Below, one piece after another: positions 43,918 to 55,504 of a DNA stretch of 64,000 nucleotides. The position numbers were made by a program, and so were the translations under genes. The stretch is taken from contig JAESUZ010001723.1 in the NCBI GenBank assembly GCA_017311185.1, positions 2,520,001 to 2,584,000 of the forward strand. Direction: 5' to 3'. Source of the DNA: Proteles cristata cristata. Taxonomy: Eukaryota > Chordata > Mammalia > Carnivora > Hyaenidae. The stretch's first letter is position 1; each line of letters begins with the position of its first letter. The notes beneath the pieces are model-generated. The model ran no database searches. It saw only the letters and a list, made by a program, of their open reading frames with translations, and was not told where the DNA came from.

Positions 43918-46580
43918 ATGCCAAAGGGTCTTCTCAGTAGTCCATTTCAAAGTGGCACAGACTGCTGCCCTGGGACACCCCACTGCTTAGGCCGCTAGCA
44001 GCCTTCCCTGGCAAAGTCCCCGCTTCCCTCAGACCTGGTCACTGGCTCTTGACCTTTCAGCTCCCCATTCCTCAGGCTAGTTGCAAGCGTGGGCCAACCC
44101 GGAGCCATCTGTGGCTGAGTACCATATGCAATACCTTGGAGGCACTTGCACATGAGGTGGTCAAGGCATCCTCTGGGCAGGCCTATGGCATGGGCTCCTC
44201 TGCTTAGGGAGATAGGAAATGGATCCTTTGATGAAATCTGAGACTCCAAGCAAGTTTCAGAGGCCTCCATGGTGCTGATTCACATCAGGGTGATCCTGGG
44301 TCTAGGCCATGGACTATGACAAATCTACTCTGTGGGCAAGGTCAGCCACAGTCACATGTGGACGGTCACATGGATAGGCTGCAGGGAGATGGCAGAGGTC
44401 AACTGGGAAGAGCCTATGTCTTGAGGTCAAAGAGCCAAAACATTGTCCCCACATAAGGTGAGCCAATCATGGTGGAAATAGGTGCAAGGGGCCTTTGCTT
44501 TGCTGAGTAAAGCAGAGCCATACTCATGAGAGACAATCATTGATCATGCTGCCAGACATGCAAGCCTCAAATCAACATACAGCTCTTGCCACAAAGGCCA
44601 AGGCCACAGAATCACATTCTCAACACAACCCATTCAGCCCAGCCAGTGCCCTTCAGGACTGAGTTATGAACAATTTTACTTGATGTTAACTGGTCCTATC
44701 GAAAAACAAAAATTAACCTTTCCCCCCCCCAAAAGTAAGGGTCAGCTTAGCATAGTTACAGCCTTTAATAAAATTCTCAGAATCAGTCCTTCAATCCCAA
44801 CATTATCTATTTTTACTTCGTCATGTTCTTTTAGCCCTTGTCAGTAAATTTTTTTTAAGCATAGAAGTCTACATTTCAGTAAGTATTTGAGTTGATGTAT
44901 CTGGGCAAATGTCATTCTTCAACCCACCCCCAAAGATGCCTTCCCTCGCCAACCCATATTCCCCGGTGTGCTGTGTTCACAAGGGGTCCATTCAGAGCCA
45001 GGGAACACCCACTCGAGGCAGGAAGAAACCACAGTTCATCTCATGCAGGCGGGGTTGCCACAAAGCTCTCAAGCATCCAAAGAAACGGTCCTTTCATGAG
45101 TTCCCCTTCCTGGCCAAAAAAGAGTATCCATTGTTCTCAGGGCAACAATTGGGGGCTCATGCCAGCAGCTGAGAGCACAGTCCCAGGAAGGGCTGCTCCC
45201 AGTCTGCCGACATCTTGGGCTGAGGGAAAGTCCACATTGTCTCCAGGCTAAGAGGGTAAGGGGAAGCAGGAATGAAAAGCCGACCTTGCAGGCTCTACCA
45301 AAATGAGACATCTGAGGGGGCTCTGAAGGGGCAGCCAATCATTCTGTGAGACACAAAAGAGGTCTCTCCTGACCACCCTAGAAAGGAGGGAGTAAAAGCA
45401 TCTCTAGGCACATCATCAGCTTCCTTACCCAGTCCTCGCTCACTCAGGTCAGAGGAGAGGGCACCTGCAGGGAGTTGGCGCCAATCCTGAGGGACGCAAG
45501 AGTTGAGATGGGTAACTTATACTGTGGCCACCTCAGGACAGCTGATGATCTATCTGACAAAGGCCACGCTGGCTTCTGTGGGACCCATTCCCACAAGCTC
45601 TGATGAGGAGGAAAGGTGCTCTAGGGGTCAAAGGCAGCTGTGAGAGCAAAGGACAGTTGACCTGGGGTGAGCTTTGCATACATGTAACCAGTCTAGTCCA
45701 GGGGAGCACATGCAAGGAGCATCTGCTTTAGAGTGTCCTAAGGCCACAGGAGAGAAGAGAGCCCCAAGGCACAAATCTCTCCAGAAGGTCATGCTGGCCA
45801 CTGGGCCTGGAGGCAGCTCAGAGCCCCTTCTTACATCATCAGGTCAATGAAATCTATCTGGGAGTTAAGTTGGGGTCAATAACAGTAAATCGATTCTCAA
45901 GGCAGAGCTACAGAACAGCAGGGGAAGCAATGGATGCTGGCCAAGTTGAAACTGGATGAGGGTTGTCTGGACATGAAATAGTATCAGATGTGGAGCAAAG
46001 CAGAGAGTCTAGGACCTCAACGCTACCTCCTCCAGACAGGTGGGTCCCTTCTTCTTTTACTTCCTTTCAGCGTGGTGTGTAAAGTACAGGGAAGCCCTTG
46101 CTTTGGGAAGCTGATATCACCTGAGGGGCACGCTTGGCTGATGGGAAGAAGCACAAATCTCTGCTATGACTCCTAGAGTTGCCCCAAACTCCTGAAATAA
46201 TCAGCAGACCCACAAAGGTTTGATACACATAGGTCAAACAAGGCTTGGGCAGGAGGCCAGGGCGGCTCACTTAGAATGAGACTTACTTTTCTATCCCTTC
46301 AATAGACTCTTGCTTAATCTCCTGCGAACACTGAATTAGTCCATCACCAATCCCCACGCATATTCCCTGACTAGTCACAGCAAATATGACAACCACACTA
46401 TCAAATCTCATCAAATCACAGAACAGGACCCTGTTCTGCCTGTGAGTCCTCAATAGGCAATTCGGCCACGTCTGATATGGCTAGAAGACCAACCCTCACC
46501 TGGGAACCCCGTATGAGGCTTGGACAAGCTTAATCTCAAAGGCTTTGACAATCCAAAGGAGATTTACAGTCACTGAAGGG

Positions 46581-46645
46581 AAAGGAGAGAGAGAGACAGA
46601 GACAGAGAAAGAGAGAGGGAGGGAGGGAGGGAGACACACACATAC
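46581..46645 (+). repeat. Purine-rich GA/GGGA tract
   Basis: (GA)n, GACAGAGACAGAGA and (GGGA)n ending in ACACACA. Confidence 0.85.
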
Positions 46646-46929
46646 ATCAGAGGCCAGATCATGTGGGGCTTGATCCTAAGTGCAGCTCAGTAATGGTTGG
46701 CAGAAGGGGAGGTGTTTGCAGATTTACGCTTTACAAAGATAAGGACATCTCTCTTGCGTCAGTGTGAAAAACAGATGGAAGGGTCAAGAACAGAGGGAGG
46801 CAGGCTGGGAAGAAATAAGTAGTAGCTTGGATGATGGTAATAGTGATGGATATAATTTGGAGGTCACCCCAAGAACACTCCTTGGGACCAACATCTGAAA
46901 TATTCCTCACATACAAAAGAATATTGTCA

Positions 46930-47110
46930 TGGTGCCTGGGTGGCTCAGTTGGCTGAGCATCCAACTTTGGCTCAGGTCATGATCTCATGGTTCATAAGTT
47001 CCAGTTCCACAGCCGTTCCAATTCAAATCCTCTGTCCCCCTCTCTCTGTCCCTCCCGTACTCACGGTCTCTGTCTCAAAGATAAATAAACATTAAAAAAA
47101 TAAAAATAAA
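46930..47110 (+). mobile_element. CAN-SINE, first of a cluster
   Basis: TGGTGCCTGGGTGGCTCAG head, AAAGATAAATAAACATT tail. Confidence 0.85.
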
Positions 47111-47127
47111 TAAAAAATAAAATTAAT

Positions 47128-47352
47128 GGGGCGCCTGGGTGGCTCAGTTGGTTAAACATCTGACTTAAGTTCAGGTCATGATCTCACAGTTAGTGAGTTC
47201 GAGCCCCACATCGGGCTCTGTGCTGACAGCTCAGAGCCTAGAGCCTGCTTCGGATTCCGTGTCTCCCTTTTTCTCTGCCCCTTCTCTGCTCATTCTCTCT
47301 CTCTCTCTCCCAAAAATGAACATTAAAAAAACTTAAATTAAAAATAAATAAA
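47128..47352 (+). mobile_element. CAN-SINE, second of the cluster
   Basis: GGGGCGCCTGGGTGGCTCAG head, seated in the A/T tail of the first copy. Confidence 0.9.
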
Positions 47353-47355
47353 AAT

Positions 47356-47578
47356 GGGGCGCCTGAATGGCTTAGTTGGTTAAGCGTCCGACTTTCACTT
47401 AGGTCATGATCTCGCGGTTCGTGGGTTCGAGCCCCGTGTCGGGCTCTGTGCTGACTGCCAGCTCGGAGCCTGGAGCCTGTTTCCGAGTCTGTGTCTCCTC
47501 TCTCTCTGACCCTCTCCCTGCTCACGCCTCTCTCAGTAATAAAATAAAAATAAAAAATAAATAAATAAATAAAAAAAA
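47356..47578 (+). mobile_element. CAN-SINE, young subtype, third of the cluster
   Basis: GGGGCGCCTGAATGGCTTAG head with the CTGACTGCCAGC block and an (AAAT)n tail. Confidence 0.9.
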
Positions 47579-47579
47579 T

Positions 47580-47813
47580 TGGGGCGCCTGGGTGGCTTAG
47601 TCGGTTAGCGCCTGACTTTCGCTTAGGTCATGATCGCAGTTCGTGGGTTCGTGCCCTCTGTGCTGACTGCCAGCTCAGAGCCTGGAGCCTGTTTCAGTCT
47701 GTGACTCCCTCTCTCTCTGGCCCTCCCTGCTCACGCTGTCTCTCTCTCTCTCTCTCCTAGAAATAAATAAAAAACATTAAAAAAAAAATTTTTTTAAATA
47801 AATAAATAAAAAT
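47580..47813 (+). mobile_element. CAN-SINE, young subtype, fourth of the cluster
   Basis: GGGGCGCCTGGGTGGCTTAG head with small deletions around the B box; CTCCTAGAAATAAATAAAA tail. Confidence 0.9.
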
Positions 47814-47814
47814 A

Positions 47815-48048
47815 GGGGTGCCTGGGTGGCTCAGTCGGTTAAGCATCTGACTTCGGCTCAGGTCATGATCTCACGGCTTGTGGGTTTAAGTCCCACATCG
47901 GGCTCTGTTCTGACAGCTCAGAGCCTGGAGCCTGCTTCAGATTCTGTGCCTCCCTCTCTCTCTGCCCCTCCCCCATTCATGCTTTGTTTCTCTCTGTCTC
48001 AATAAGAAATAAATATAACAAATTTTTTTAAATAAATAAAAATAAAAG
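47815..48048 (+). mobile_element. CAN-SINE, fifth of the cluster
   Basis: GGGGTGCCTGGGTGGCTCAG head, A/T-rich tail. Confidence 0.9.
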
Positions 48049-48074
48049 TCACATTTTATTTATCCCCAAGAATT

Positions 48075-48330
48075 TTTCTTTTTTAAAATCATTTATTTTT
48101 GTTTTGTTTTTATTTTAGGGGAGACAGAGAGTGCAAGAAGAGGAGAGAGATTGGGGGGGGAGGAGAGAGAAGGGGAGAAAGGGGAAAAGAGAGAGAGAAA
48201 GAGAGAGGGAGAGACTCTTGAGCAGGATCAGCCAAGCCCAACATGGGGCTCATTCCATGACCCTGCGATCATGACCTAAGCAGAAATCAAGAGTTGGGAT
48301 GTTCAACTAACTGAGCCACCTGGGTGCTCC
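48075..48330 (-). mobile_element. CAN-SINE, inverted, with an expanded GA tract
   Basis: Poly(T) start, about 95 bp of purine-rich sequence, ends CTGAGCCACCTGGGTGCTCC. It faces the five plus-strand copies. Confidence 0.85.
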
Positions 48331-49159
48331 TACAACACACATTTATAGATTGTTATAAAGGGGGGGGGGGAACCCAATTCTTTTTATATAAAGATCTATC
48401 AATCTTGTTTTATGTACAGGGAGATGGAAGCTCAGAGATGAATTCAGGCTTTCTGATCTGATTTCCCACCCAACACAGCCCTGATAGTAGAAGAATCACA
48501 CATTTTCATCTGTTCTTTTACAGGCTAATCAGCTACTAAATGGTCTGCTTTCTACAAATAAATGTGCTCAGATAAAATCCTGTTTTCCCAGTAAAATCTC
48601 TTTACTCCCCTGGTGAATAAGCTTGTTAAATGTCTCTCTGTCAGATACAGCAAATGCCCAGCTCACTATATTGATTCAAGGCACCTGTCATCAAAACTAA
48701 TGTATGTTAAACATTCTAATGGCCATGGAACGAGGGCAACCACTGCAGGGTTGGATATTCAAAAGCTCAAATTTGAAGTTGGACACGAACTGTACTTCCA
48801 AAACTGCCACCCTTCTTTTTCTAATGGTCACACTAGCACGTGGCTTCCAGAGGCATTACAAAGATTACATAGAAATCTTCTGCAAACTATAAAGAACTCT
48901 GTGGAAGTAAGCCAGGATGACCACCTTTGAGATTACAAAGCCACCCTGAGAAGAAGCCATAAACTAAAGAGAAGGGGGCCAACAGAGAAAAGGAAAGGAA
49001 CACAAAGTAGGTGCAGGTAAGGAGTGGGTCTGCCCAGATTTAAGGGAAAGGGCCACAGACTCACCTCTCAATGGAAAAAGTGGCCATAGCATTTGTGACC
49101 ATTTGTAATCTAGATACCTGAGGCCTGCAGGTCAGAGAGGGGGAAAAGGTTTAGGATCC

Positions 49160-49415
49160 GCCAGAGGCTGTGTGTGCTTTGACCAATGAGTACAACGGAA
49201 GTGTTGCTATGCAAGTTACCAAGCCAGGCTGTAAGAGACTGGAAGCTTCCACTTCCTGTTTCTTGGACTACTAATCTTGGAACCCAGTTATTGTGCTGTA
49301 AGGAAATCCAAGCAGCCCATGAAAAGGTCTAGACATGGAGAGGAACCTAAGACCCTAACCAACAGCCCCAGCTAAGCTCCCTGTCAACAGGCAGCACCAA
49401 CTTGCCAGCCATTAA
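49160..49415 (+). repeat. Old interspersed repeat related to 4630-5215
   Basis: GGAACCCAGTTATTGTGCTG, CCAAGCAGCCCATG and CAACAGCCCCAGCTAAGC share order with the repeat near 4.9 kb. Family name uncertain. Confidence 0.45.
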
Positions 49416-49429
49416 TAAACCATCTTAGG

Positions 49430-49630
49430 AGGCACGGGGTGGCTCAGTTAAGCGTCCAACTTCGACTCAGGCCATGATCTCATGGTTTTTGAGTCTGAGC
49501 CCTTCATCGGGCTCTCTTGCTGTCAACGCAGAGCCCTCTTCAGATCCTCTGTCCTCCCTCTCTCTGTGCCTCCCCAGCTCTCACATACACACTCACTCAA
49601 AAATAAATAAGCATTAAAAAAAAAAAAAAG
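49430..49630 (+). mobile_element. CAN-SINE
   Basis: GGAGGCACGGGGTGGCTCAG head, AAAAATAAATAAGCATT tail. Confidence 0.85.
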
Positions 49631-49759
49631 CTTGGAAGTGGATCCTTTAGCCCCAGCTGAGCCATTCTAGATAGTACCATGTGAGGCAGAAATGAGGCTC
49701 CCAGATGAGTTCTGAATCCCTGAATTCGTGGCCACAAAACTGTAAGCAAAAAAAAAAAA

Positions 49760-49940
49760 ATTGGTTGAGCGTCCTACTCTTGCTTTCAGCTCAGGTCATG
49801 ATCCCAAGGTCATGGAATCGAGTTCCATATAGCGCTCCTCACTGAGCGTGGAGACTGCTTAAGATTCTCTCTCTTCCCTTTTGCCCCTTCCCAGCATGTG
49901 TGCTCTCTCTCAAATAAAAATAAAAACTTTAAAAAGAAAA
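49760..49940 (+). mobile_element. CAN-SINE lacking its head
   Basis: Begins at TTGGTTGAGCGTCCTACTC after a poly(A) run, so the first 20 or so bases are missing. Tail CTCAAATAAAAATAAAAAC. Confidence 0.75.
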
Positions 49941-50339
49941 TAGGTTCAAATCATGTAACAGTTCTGTATTTCTTGGGTTTAATCCCATGGTTAATGAAAG
50001 GAGACCTTTTCCTACACACAAAGCTCTTCCATCAAATCCTAACCTGATGATCAAGAAATTTTCCAACCTATAGATGTAAAGGCTTTTTAATGGTAGCACC
50101 TTCAAAACGGGGGCAAGAATAAAAGCTTAGGATGCTATTCTAGAATATCTGGGAACCCTCTTATAAACATCAGTGGCTGTCCCTCTCTTAAGGTAACTGC
50201 ACAGGTCCTGGAAGAACTGAGCTCAGAGTTGCTCAAGCTTAGAATGGAAAACTAAAAAAACAAACAAACAAAAAAAAAACAACTAAAATGCAGATGAAGC
50301 ATTCTTCCTTATTTACGTAAGTTTTATATCCAATCTCAC

Positions 50340-50615
50340 CTTGATGAGTTCTCCATTGGAGGCAATTAAATCCATTGGAATGGTCACTCGAAATGAGCGC
50401 CCAACGACAGCTGTGCCATCAGGAATGCCCACCACTGTGGGAACAGCCTCGTGAAGGTCTGAAAGCACCGAGTGCATGGATGCCTCAAGCTGGTTCTCCC
50501 AGTCCCTGCCGGCCTCCGAAGGCCAATGGGACTGAGCCACGGCCACAGTGAGCAGAAGGAGAAAGGTCCTCCCCCAGAGGGGGAGCAGCAGCGAGAGGCC
50601 TGCAGACATCCTCAT
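50340..50615 (-). CDS. DAG1: DAG1 dystroglycan, first coding exon (codons 1-92)
   Basis: Starts [16 protein letters not shown], a hydrophobic signal peptide with likely cleavage near residues 27-29 (AVAQ/SHW), then the start of the alpha-dystroglycan N-terminal Ig-like domain. The first ATG is used; a second Met at codon 3 follows at once, as in other mammals. The exon ends GAACTCATCAAG followed by the donor GTGAGA at 50339-50334, phase 0, which joins exactly to the GTG TCA of the last exon to give [14 protein letters not shown]. Compared with the human protein as I recall it, three residues are missing after SHWPSE (human repeats a PSE unit), which accounts for 892 rather than 895 residues. 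Reading on past the donor adds only a short intronic tail before a stop. Confidence 0.96.
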
Positions 50616-50724
50616 CCCAGCCTGAGTCTGCTCAAGCCGACAGTCTCACTAAGAAAGGAGGCAAGTGATGTGGTCCCAGAGCTGGGTCCTCACTGCCCTC
50701 TGCACAACTGCTCCATCCCAGGGC
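50616..50724 (-). other. DAG1: DAG1 exon 2, 5'UTR part, with splice acceptor
   Basis: Noncoding start of the first coding exon. The acceptor is a pyrimidine-rich CTTCTTCTTTTTCAG ending at 50725 on the minus strand, so the exon begins GCCCTGGG at 50724. There is no ATG between the acceptor and the DAG1 start in the part I read. The true first exon is not in this window. Confidence 0.8.
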
Positions 50725-50957
50725 CTGAAAAAGAAGAAGAGGAGACTCAGACTTTAGCAAACTCCGTGGTTTCAAACTCGTACACAGGCAGTTACTACCC
50801 TCTAAGCGTCCTTGCCAAAAATATCTACCCTGACTTGGATCAAGCCTTACCCTGTGCTGCCCAGTACAGAGGCATCAGTGGCATGTGGCCACTGAGCAAT
50901 GGAAATGTGGCTTGCCCATTAAGTGTAAAATATACATCGGATTTTTAAGTTAGCATA

Positions 50958-51030
50958 GGGGCCCCTGGGTGGCTCAATCAGTTGAGCGAGCATCTGACTC
51001 TTTTTTTTTTTTTTAATATTTTATTTATTT

Positions 51031-51081
<51 letters not shown>

Positions 51082-51430
51082 TATGAGCAGGGGAGGGTCA
51101 GAGAGAAAGGGAGGCACAGAATCTGAAACAGGCTTCAGGCTCTGAGCTGGCTGTCAGCACAGAGCCCGACGCGGGGCTCAAACCCACGAACCGTGAGATC
51201 ATGACCTGAGCCAAAGTCAGACGCTTAACCAACTGAACCACCCAGGTGCCCCGTGAGCATCTGACTCTTCATTTCGGCTCAGGTAACAATCTCACAGCCT
51301 GTGAGTTCAAGCCCCATGTCGTGATAGTGTGGAGGCTGCTTGGGATTCTCTCTCTCTGCCCCTCCCCTGTTCATGTGCATGTTCTCACCCTCTCTCTCAA
51401 AATAAATAAGTAAACTTTAAAAAAATCAGT
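50958..51430 (+). mobile_element. CAN-SINE split by an inverted SINE
   Basis: Head GGGGCCCCTGGGTGGCTCAA at 50958; body resumes at 51268 with TTCATTTCGGCTCAGG and ends in CTCAAAATAAATAAG. Confidence 0.85.
51001..51254 (-). mobile_element. CAN-SINE, inverted, inserted in a SINE
   Basis: Poly(T), a long (GA)n at 51033-51078, ends CCACCCAGGTGCCCC. Target-site duplication GAGCATCTGACTC lies on both sides. Confidence 0.9.
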
Positions 51431-51500
51431 AATATTAATAAAGATAAATAATAAAGAAATGTGGAAAATGACATACATTACTGAAATAAATTCCATCTTC

Positions 51501-51707
51501 TTTTGTTTTTTATTTGAGAGAGAGCATGTGCACACACACGTGTGCAAGCAGGGGAGGGGCAGAGAGTGGAGAGAGAGAATCCCAAGCAGGCTCCATGCTA
51601 TCAGTGCAGAGCCCTACACGGGGCTCAATCTCACAAACCAAGAGATTATGACCTGAGTTGATACCAAGAGTGGGACGCTTAACCAACTGAGCCACCCAGG
51701 CGTCCCC
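51501..51707 (-). mobile_element. CAN-SINE, inverted
   Basis: TTTTGTTTTTTATTTGAGAG start, ACACACACGTGTGC interior, GCCACCCAGGCGTCCCC end. Target-site duplication AATTCCATCTT. Confidence 0.9.
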
Positions 51708-52968
51708 CAATTCCATCTTATTTAAAATATTTTTTCATGTGGCTACCAGAAAATATTAAATCATGTGTGTGATTCACATCATGTATACTGTTGTTGGGCA
51801 ATGCTGCTCTAGACCTAACTCCTTGTTTATAGCAAACACAGGAGTCATGAAGACACAATCAGAAAAATCTAGAATGTGGGGCTTTCTACAAGATAACTGG
51901 CCTAGTCTGTCCAAATGCTGACACTCCCTAAACATAAGGGAGCTGTTCTAGATTTAGAAACAGCAACCAGATGTAGTGTGTGCATCTTGACTGGATCTGA
52001 ATTTACTTAAGAACATTTTTTTAAAAACCCAAGAAATAGAAAACACATAAGCACAGCTTCAAAAGCAGTAATTGGGAATTGTGTCACTGGGCCAGAGACT
52101 GGATTTATTGTTAATTCTTAGGTGAGATGATGGTGGTTTGGTTTTATAAGAGACTTTCCTCAATTCTGAGGGATTTCTGGATGAAGTATCAAAAATCTCT
52201 GTAATTTACTTAAAAATGTATCAAAGGGAAAAATGTGTTGTGTGTACATAAAGATCAAACAATGTGGCAAATGTAACAATTAAGTCTTAAAACAATGCTT
52301 TTGAAGAGACTAAAAAAAAAAATTTGCACAGACAAGTTCAGCAACCGCCCACTCCAAAAACTAATCATAGGACTTGTTTATCAAATACGTATTTGCAAAC
52401 TCCGTACCACTGAACAAAACTTATTTGGCCTCTTGCCACCCTGCCCTAAAAGAGAGACTAGAACCCTACACATTGTCCCTCATACCCTTCACTCACTTCA
52501 GTGTAGGCAGCTCAGAATATTTGCTCTAAGGCTGATAGCTACATAGATGCACTGTGGGACTTGCTAGGTGTCCTCAAGGTGACCAGTCATAACAAGCAAT
52601 TTCTCATTTTAGAAAAGAATTAAGCCCTTCCCTGGGCCAATCTGCCCAGGAGCCACATGATGTTTTTTGACAGGGATAATACAAAGTAAATAATGTTACT
52701 TAAAAAAAAAAAAAAAAAAAACCAAGGCCACTGAAATGGGCAGTGTACTGTGAAGTCAATGCAAATCCAAGCCAATTCCAGCAGAAATTGGTATTTTTCG
52801 TTTTTTTGTTTTTGGTTATTTTTGCTATTGATTTTGCCATTCCCATTCCTACTTTGTTTCTGAACTAAAATTCATGAGACAGCCAAAACCTGTAAAACAA
52901 TTTTGAAGGCTGGGAGTCCTAGCCTACCAAAGACTTAATCAAAAAGCTGTATTTAAAGCAGTATTATA

Positions 52969-53116
52969 GTGGCAGAGTAGAAGTGGACTCTGGAACTAGA
53001 GGGAAAGCCCAAAATCAGCTTGCAAAGGAGCTGTTCAAAGGCTGGGACCAGTGGTCATTTATGTAGAAAACCAAATACAATTAGGATCCTCTCTCCCTTC
53101 TCCATCATAAATAAAT
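52969..53116 (+). repeat. Local duplication, copy A
   Basis: About 150 bp, roughly 94% identical by eye to copy B at 54642-54800, including the run CCCAAAATCAGCTTGCAAAG. Confidence 0.75.
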
Positions 53117-53183
53117 CCCAGGTGGATTAGATACATAAATGTAAAAAAGGAGAACTTTACAAATTTTAGAATATAGTAAAATA

Positions 53184-53406
53184 GGGGCAGCTGGGTGTCT
53201 CAGTCAGTTACGTGGCCGACTTTGGCTCAGGTCATGATCTCGTGGTTCGTGAGTTTGAGCCCCATGTTGCGCTCAGGGCTGACGGCTCGGAGCCTGGCGC
53301 CTGCTTCAGATTCTGTGTCTTCCTCTCTCTCTGCCCTCCTCTGCTAATGCTCTATCTCTCAAAAATAAATAAATGTTAAAAAAAATTTTTTTGAAGAAGA
53401 ATATTT
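53184..53406 (+). mobile_element. CAN-SINE
   Basis: GGGGCAGCTGGGTGTCTCAG head. Target-site duplication AGAATATAGTAAAATA on both sides. Confidence 0.9.
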
Positions 53407-54249
53407 GAAGAATATAGTAAAATAAATGTCGGGATAAAGAATGAGTTCATTTAACAAGACATCAAAAAACAAAGCATAAAAGAAAAAAACTGGCCTACCA
53501 CTTATAAGAATTATGAAGTTGATGTATTTTTCCCTCGTTTCCCACTAAATACAACAAAAAATCTTAGACAGTACATATAAAATAAATATGAGTCTCTAAA
53601 AAGTCAAGCGAAGAAGGCAGACCAATGAGGGACCCCAGGATTCAAGGAAAGATACAGTGGTAAGTTCCCTGGGTTTCCTTTTTGCCTCATATATCCCAGA
53701 ATTGAAGCTGAAGAGGCTGGCAACCCAGAAATGCCAAGAGATGACACAAAAAAACAGTTCCAACAAAAGTCTGCTCTCTTTAGCCAAAGGAGCAGGAAGG
53801 GGGTAGCCTAGCAAGACAGAAAACATTTAGACAATAAAGGCTCTATTCTAGCCAAACACCACAGAAAAAACTGTGGCCCTACTCCCACCCGTGCTAGTAA
53901 AGGCCAAGTGGAGGGCCTAAGGCTTCCAACCATCATGAGACTGTAACAAGGTTCCCTATACATCCCCACTGGGGCAGTGTCAGAGCAGGCCAAGTAGGGA
54001 GCTGGGACTTTCATCCCCGCTGGCCGGTTAACAATGTACCACCCTTCCTACTCCTCTAATCCCTATGTTTCAATGGAAACCAAACCAAGATTTCTATGCC
54101 CACCCAAGCAATAACAGGAGTGTCTCCCCCTACCTGCGGGGATGGTGCCAGAACTTTCACCACTGCTCAGTGGTAAAGAGGCCTAAGGAACTAGAATTCC
54201 CACCCCCACCCAGCAGTTAACAAGAACTTTACCAGCCATCAGATGTCAA

Positions 54250-54568
54250 AAAAGGCTGAGTGGGGCAAACAAACAAAAAAAGCAGACCCTTAAATATAGA
54301 GAACAAACTGGCAGTTGCCAGAAAGGAAGTGAGTGGGGGGGAAAGGTGATTAAGAGGTACAAACTTCTAGTTTGTAAAATAAATAAGTCATGTAGATAAA
54401 AAGTACAGCATAGAGAATATAGTCAAATACTATAATAAAGTATGGTGACTACACTTATTGTAGTGATGAGCACTGAGGAAGGTATACAATTGTTGAACAC
54501 TATGTTGTATGCCTGAAACTAATAGAACACTGTATGTTGGTTATACTACAATTAAAAAAAAAAAAAAA
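54250..54568 (+). mobile_element. L1 3' end, 5'-truncated
   Basis: ATAGAGAACAAACTGGCAGT, GGTGACTACACTTATTGTAG, GCCTGAAACTAATAGAACAC and a poly(A) tail: L1 3'UTR in sense. Confidence 0.75.
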
Positions 54569-54641
54569 AAGGTGAGTAAGGAATCTGGACTTCTACCTCT
54601 ACTTCCAGTAATCAGGCAGTTCCCCTCCCTTACTCTCCCGG

Positions 54642-54805
54642 CCAGTGGCAGAGTAGAAGTAGACTGTGGAACTACTACAAGGAAAGCCCAAAATCAGCTT
54701 GCAAAGGAGCTGTTCAAAGCCACCGGGACCAGTGGTCATTTATGTAGGAAACCAAATACAATTAGGGCCCTCTCTCCCTTTTCCATCATAAATAAAATAA
54801 ATCCT
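54642..54805 (+). repeat. Local duplication, copy B
   Basis: Same orientation as copy A, 1.67 kb away, with small insertions (TAC, CACC, AAAT). The L1 sequence surrounding copy A is not found around copy B. Confidence 0.75.
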
Positions 54806-54825
54806 AGAGTATCAGAAAAAGCCTG

Positions 54826-55017
54826 GGGTGCCTGAGTAGCTCAGTCAGTTAAGCATCCACCTCTTGATTTTGGCTCAGGTCATGATCCCAGGGTAATGGG
54901 ACTGAGCTCCACATCAGGCTCCACGCTTAGAGTGGAAACTGCTTAAGATTTTCTACCTTTGCCCTTCGCTCCACTTGTGCTCTCTCTCTAAAGACAAACA
55001 AACAAACAAACAAAAGG
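54826..55017 (+). mobile_element. CAN-SINE with (ACAA)n tail
   Basis: TGGGGTGCCTGAGTAGCTCAG head and about five CAAA units. Confidence 0.85.
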
Positions 55018-55060
55018 CCAGGTAAAATAGAACTAGAGTTGCAGAACAATATACAAATTG

Positions 55061-55205
55061 TGGGGTGCCTGGGTGGTTTAGTCAGTTAAGCATCTGACTG
55101 TTGATTTTGGTTCAAGTCATGATCTCACAGTTTGTGGGGGTGGAACCAACTTGGGATTCCCTCTCTTCCTCTCTACACTCCCCAACTTGAAAGAAAGAAA
55201 GTCAA
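55061..55205 (+). mobile_element. CAN-SINE, internally shortened
   Basis: GGGGTGCCTGGGTGGTTTAG head; lacks most of the central part, goes to TTGGGATTCCCTCTCTTCC and a GAAAGAAAG tail. Confidence 0.8.
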
Positions 55206-55504
55206 ACACATTATCTAATAGAATTTAGCAATATATAAAAGGAATTATATATGACCATGACCAAGTGGTACTTATTCCAGGGATGCAAGGCCAGTTCAAT
55301 ATTTGTGAATCAATGCAATCCACTATAATAATGAACTAAAAAACAAAAATCACATAATCATGTCAATTGATGCAGAAAAAGTACCTGACAAAATTCAACA
55401 CCCATTCATGATAAACACTCTCAAGAAAAACAGGAACAGAGGGGAGTTTCTCCAGTTGATAAAGAGCATCTACAAAAAGCATACAGTAAACTTTATACAC
55501 TAAA

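Larger units (their letters stand above)
34707..50339 (-). other. DAG1: DAG1 intron between the two coding exons
   Basis: 15.6 kb with a GTGAGA donor at 50339 and a TCTCTTTTAG acceptor at 34707. Contents are mostly repeats: SINEs at 35.28, 36.4-36.8, 39.5 and 46.9-49.9 kb, and an L1 at 40.17-43.48 kb. The stretches 34.97-35.28, 35.42-36.38, 36.8-39.54 and 43.49-46.93 kb are unique-looking DNA in which I see no gene, RNA gene or conserved motif. Confidence 0.9.
52880..53550 (+). mobile_element. Old L1 ORF2 fragment, interrupted by a SINE
   Basis: ACAATTTTGAAGGCTGGGAG, AAAGCAGTATTATAGTGGCA, GTCATTTATGTAGAAAACC and AATCCCAGGTGGATTAGATA follow L1M ORF2 in sense, diverged. Confidence 0.55.

Noticed and set aside
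48613..48930. 105-codon plus-strand frame in a DAG1 intron
   Set aside because: No similarity I recognise, no promoter or splice context, and it is antisense to DAG1.
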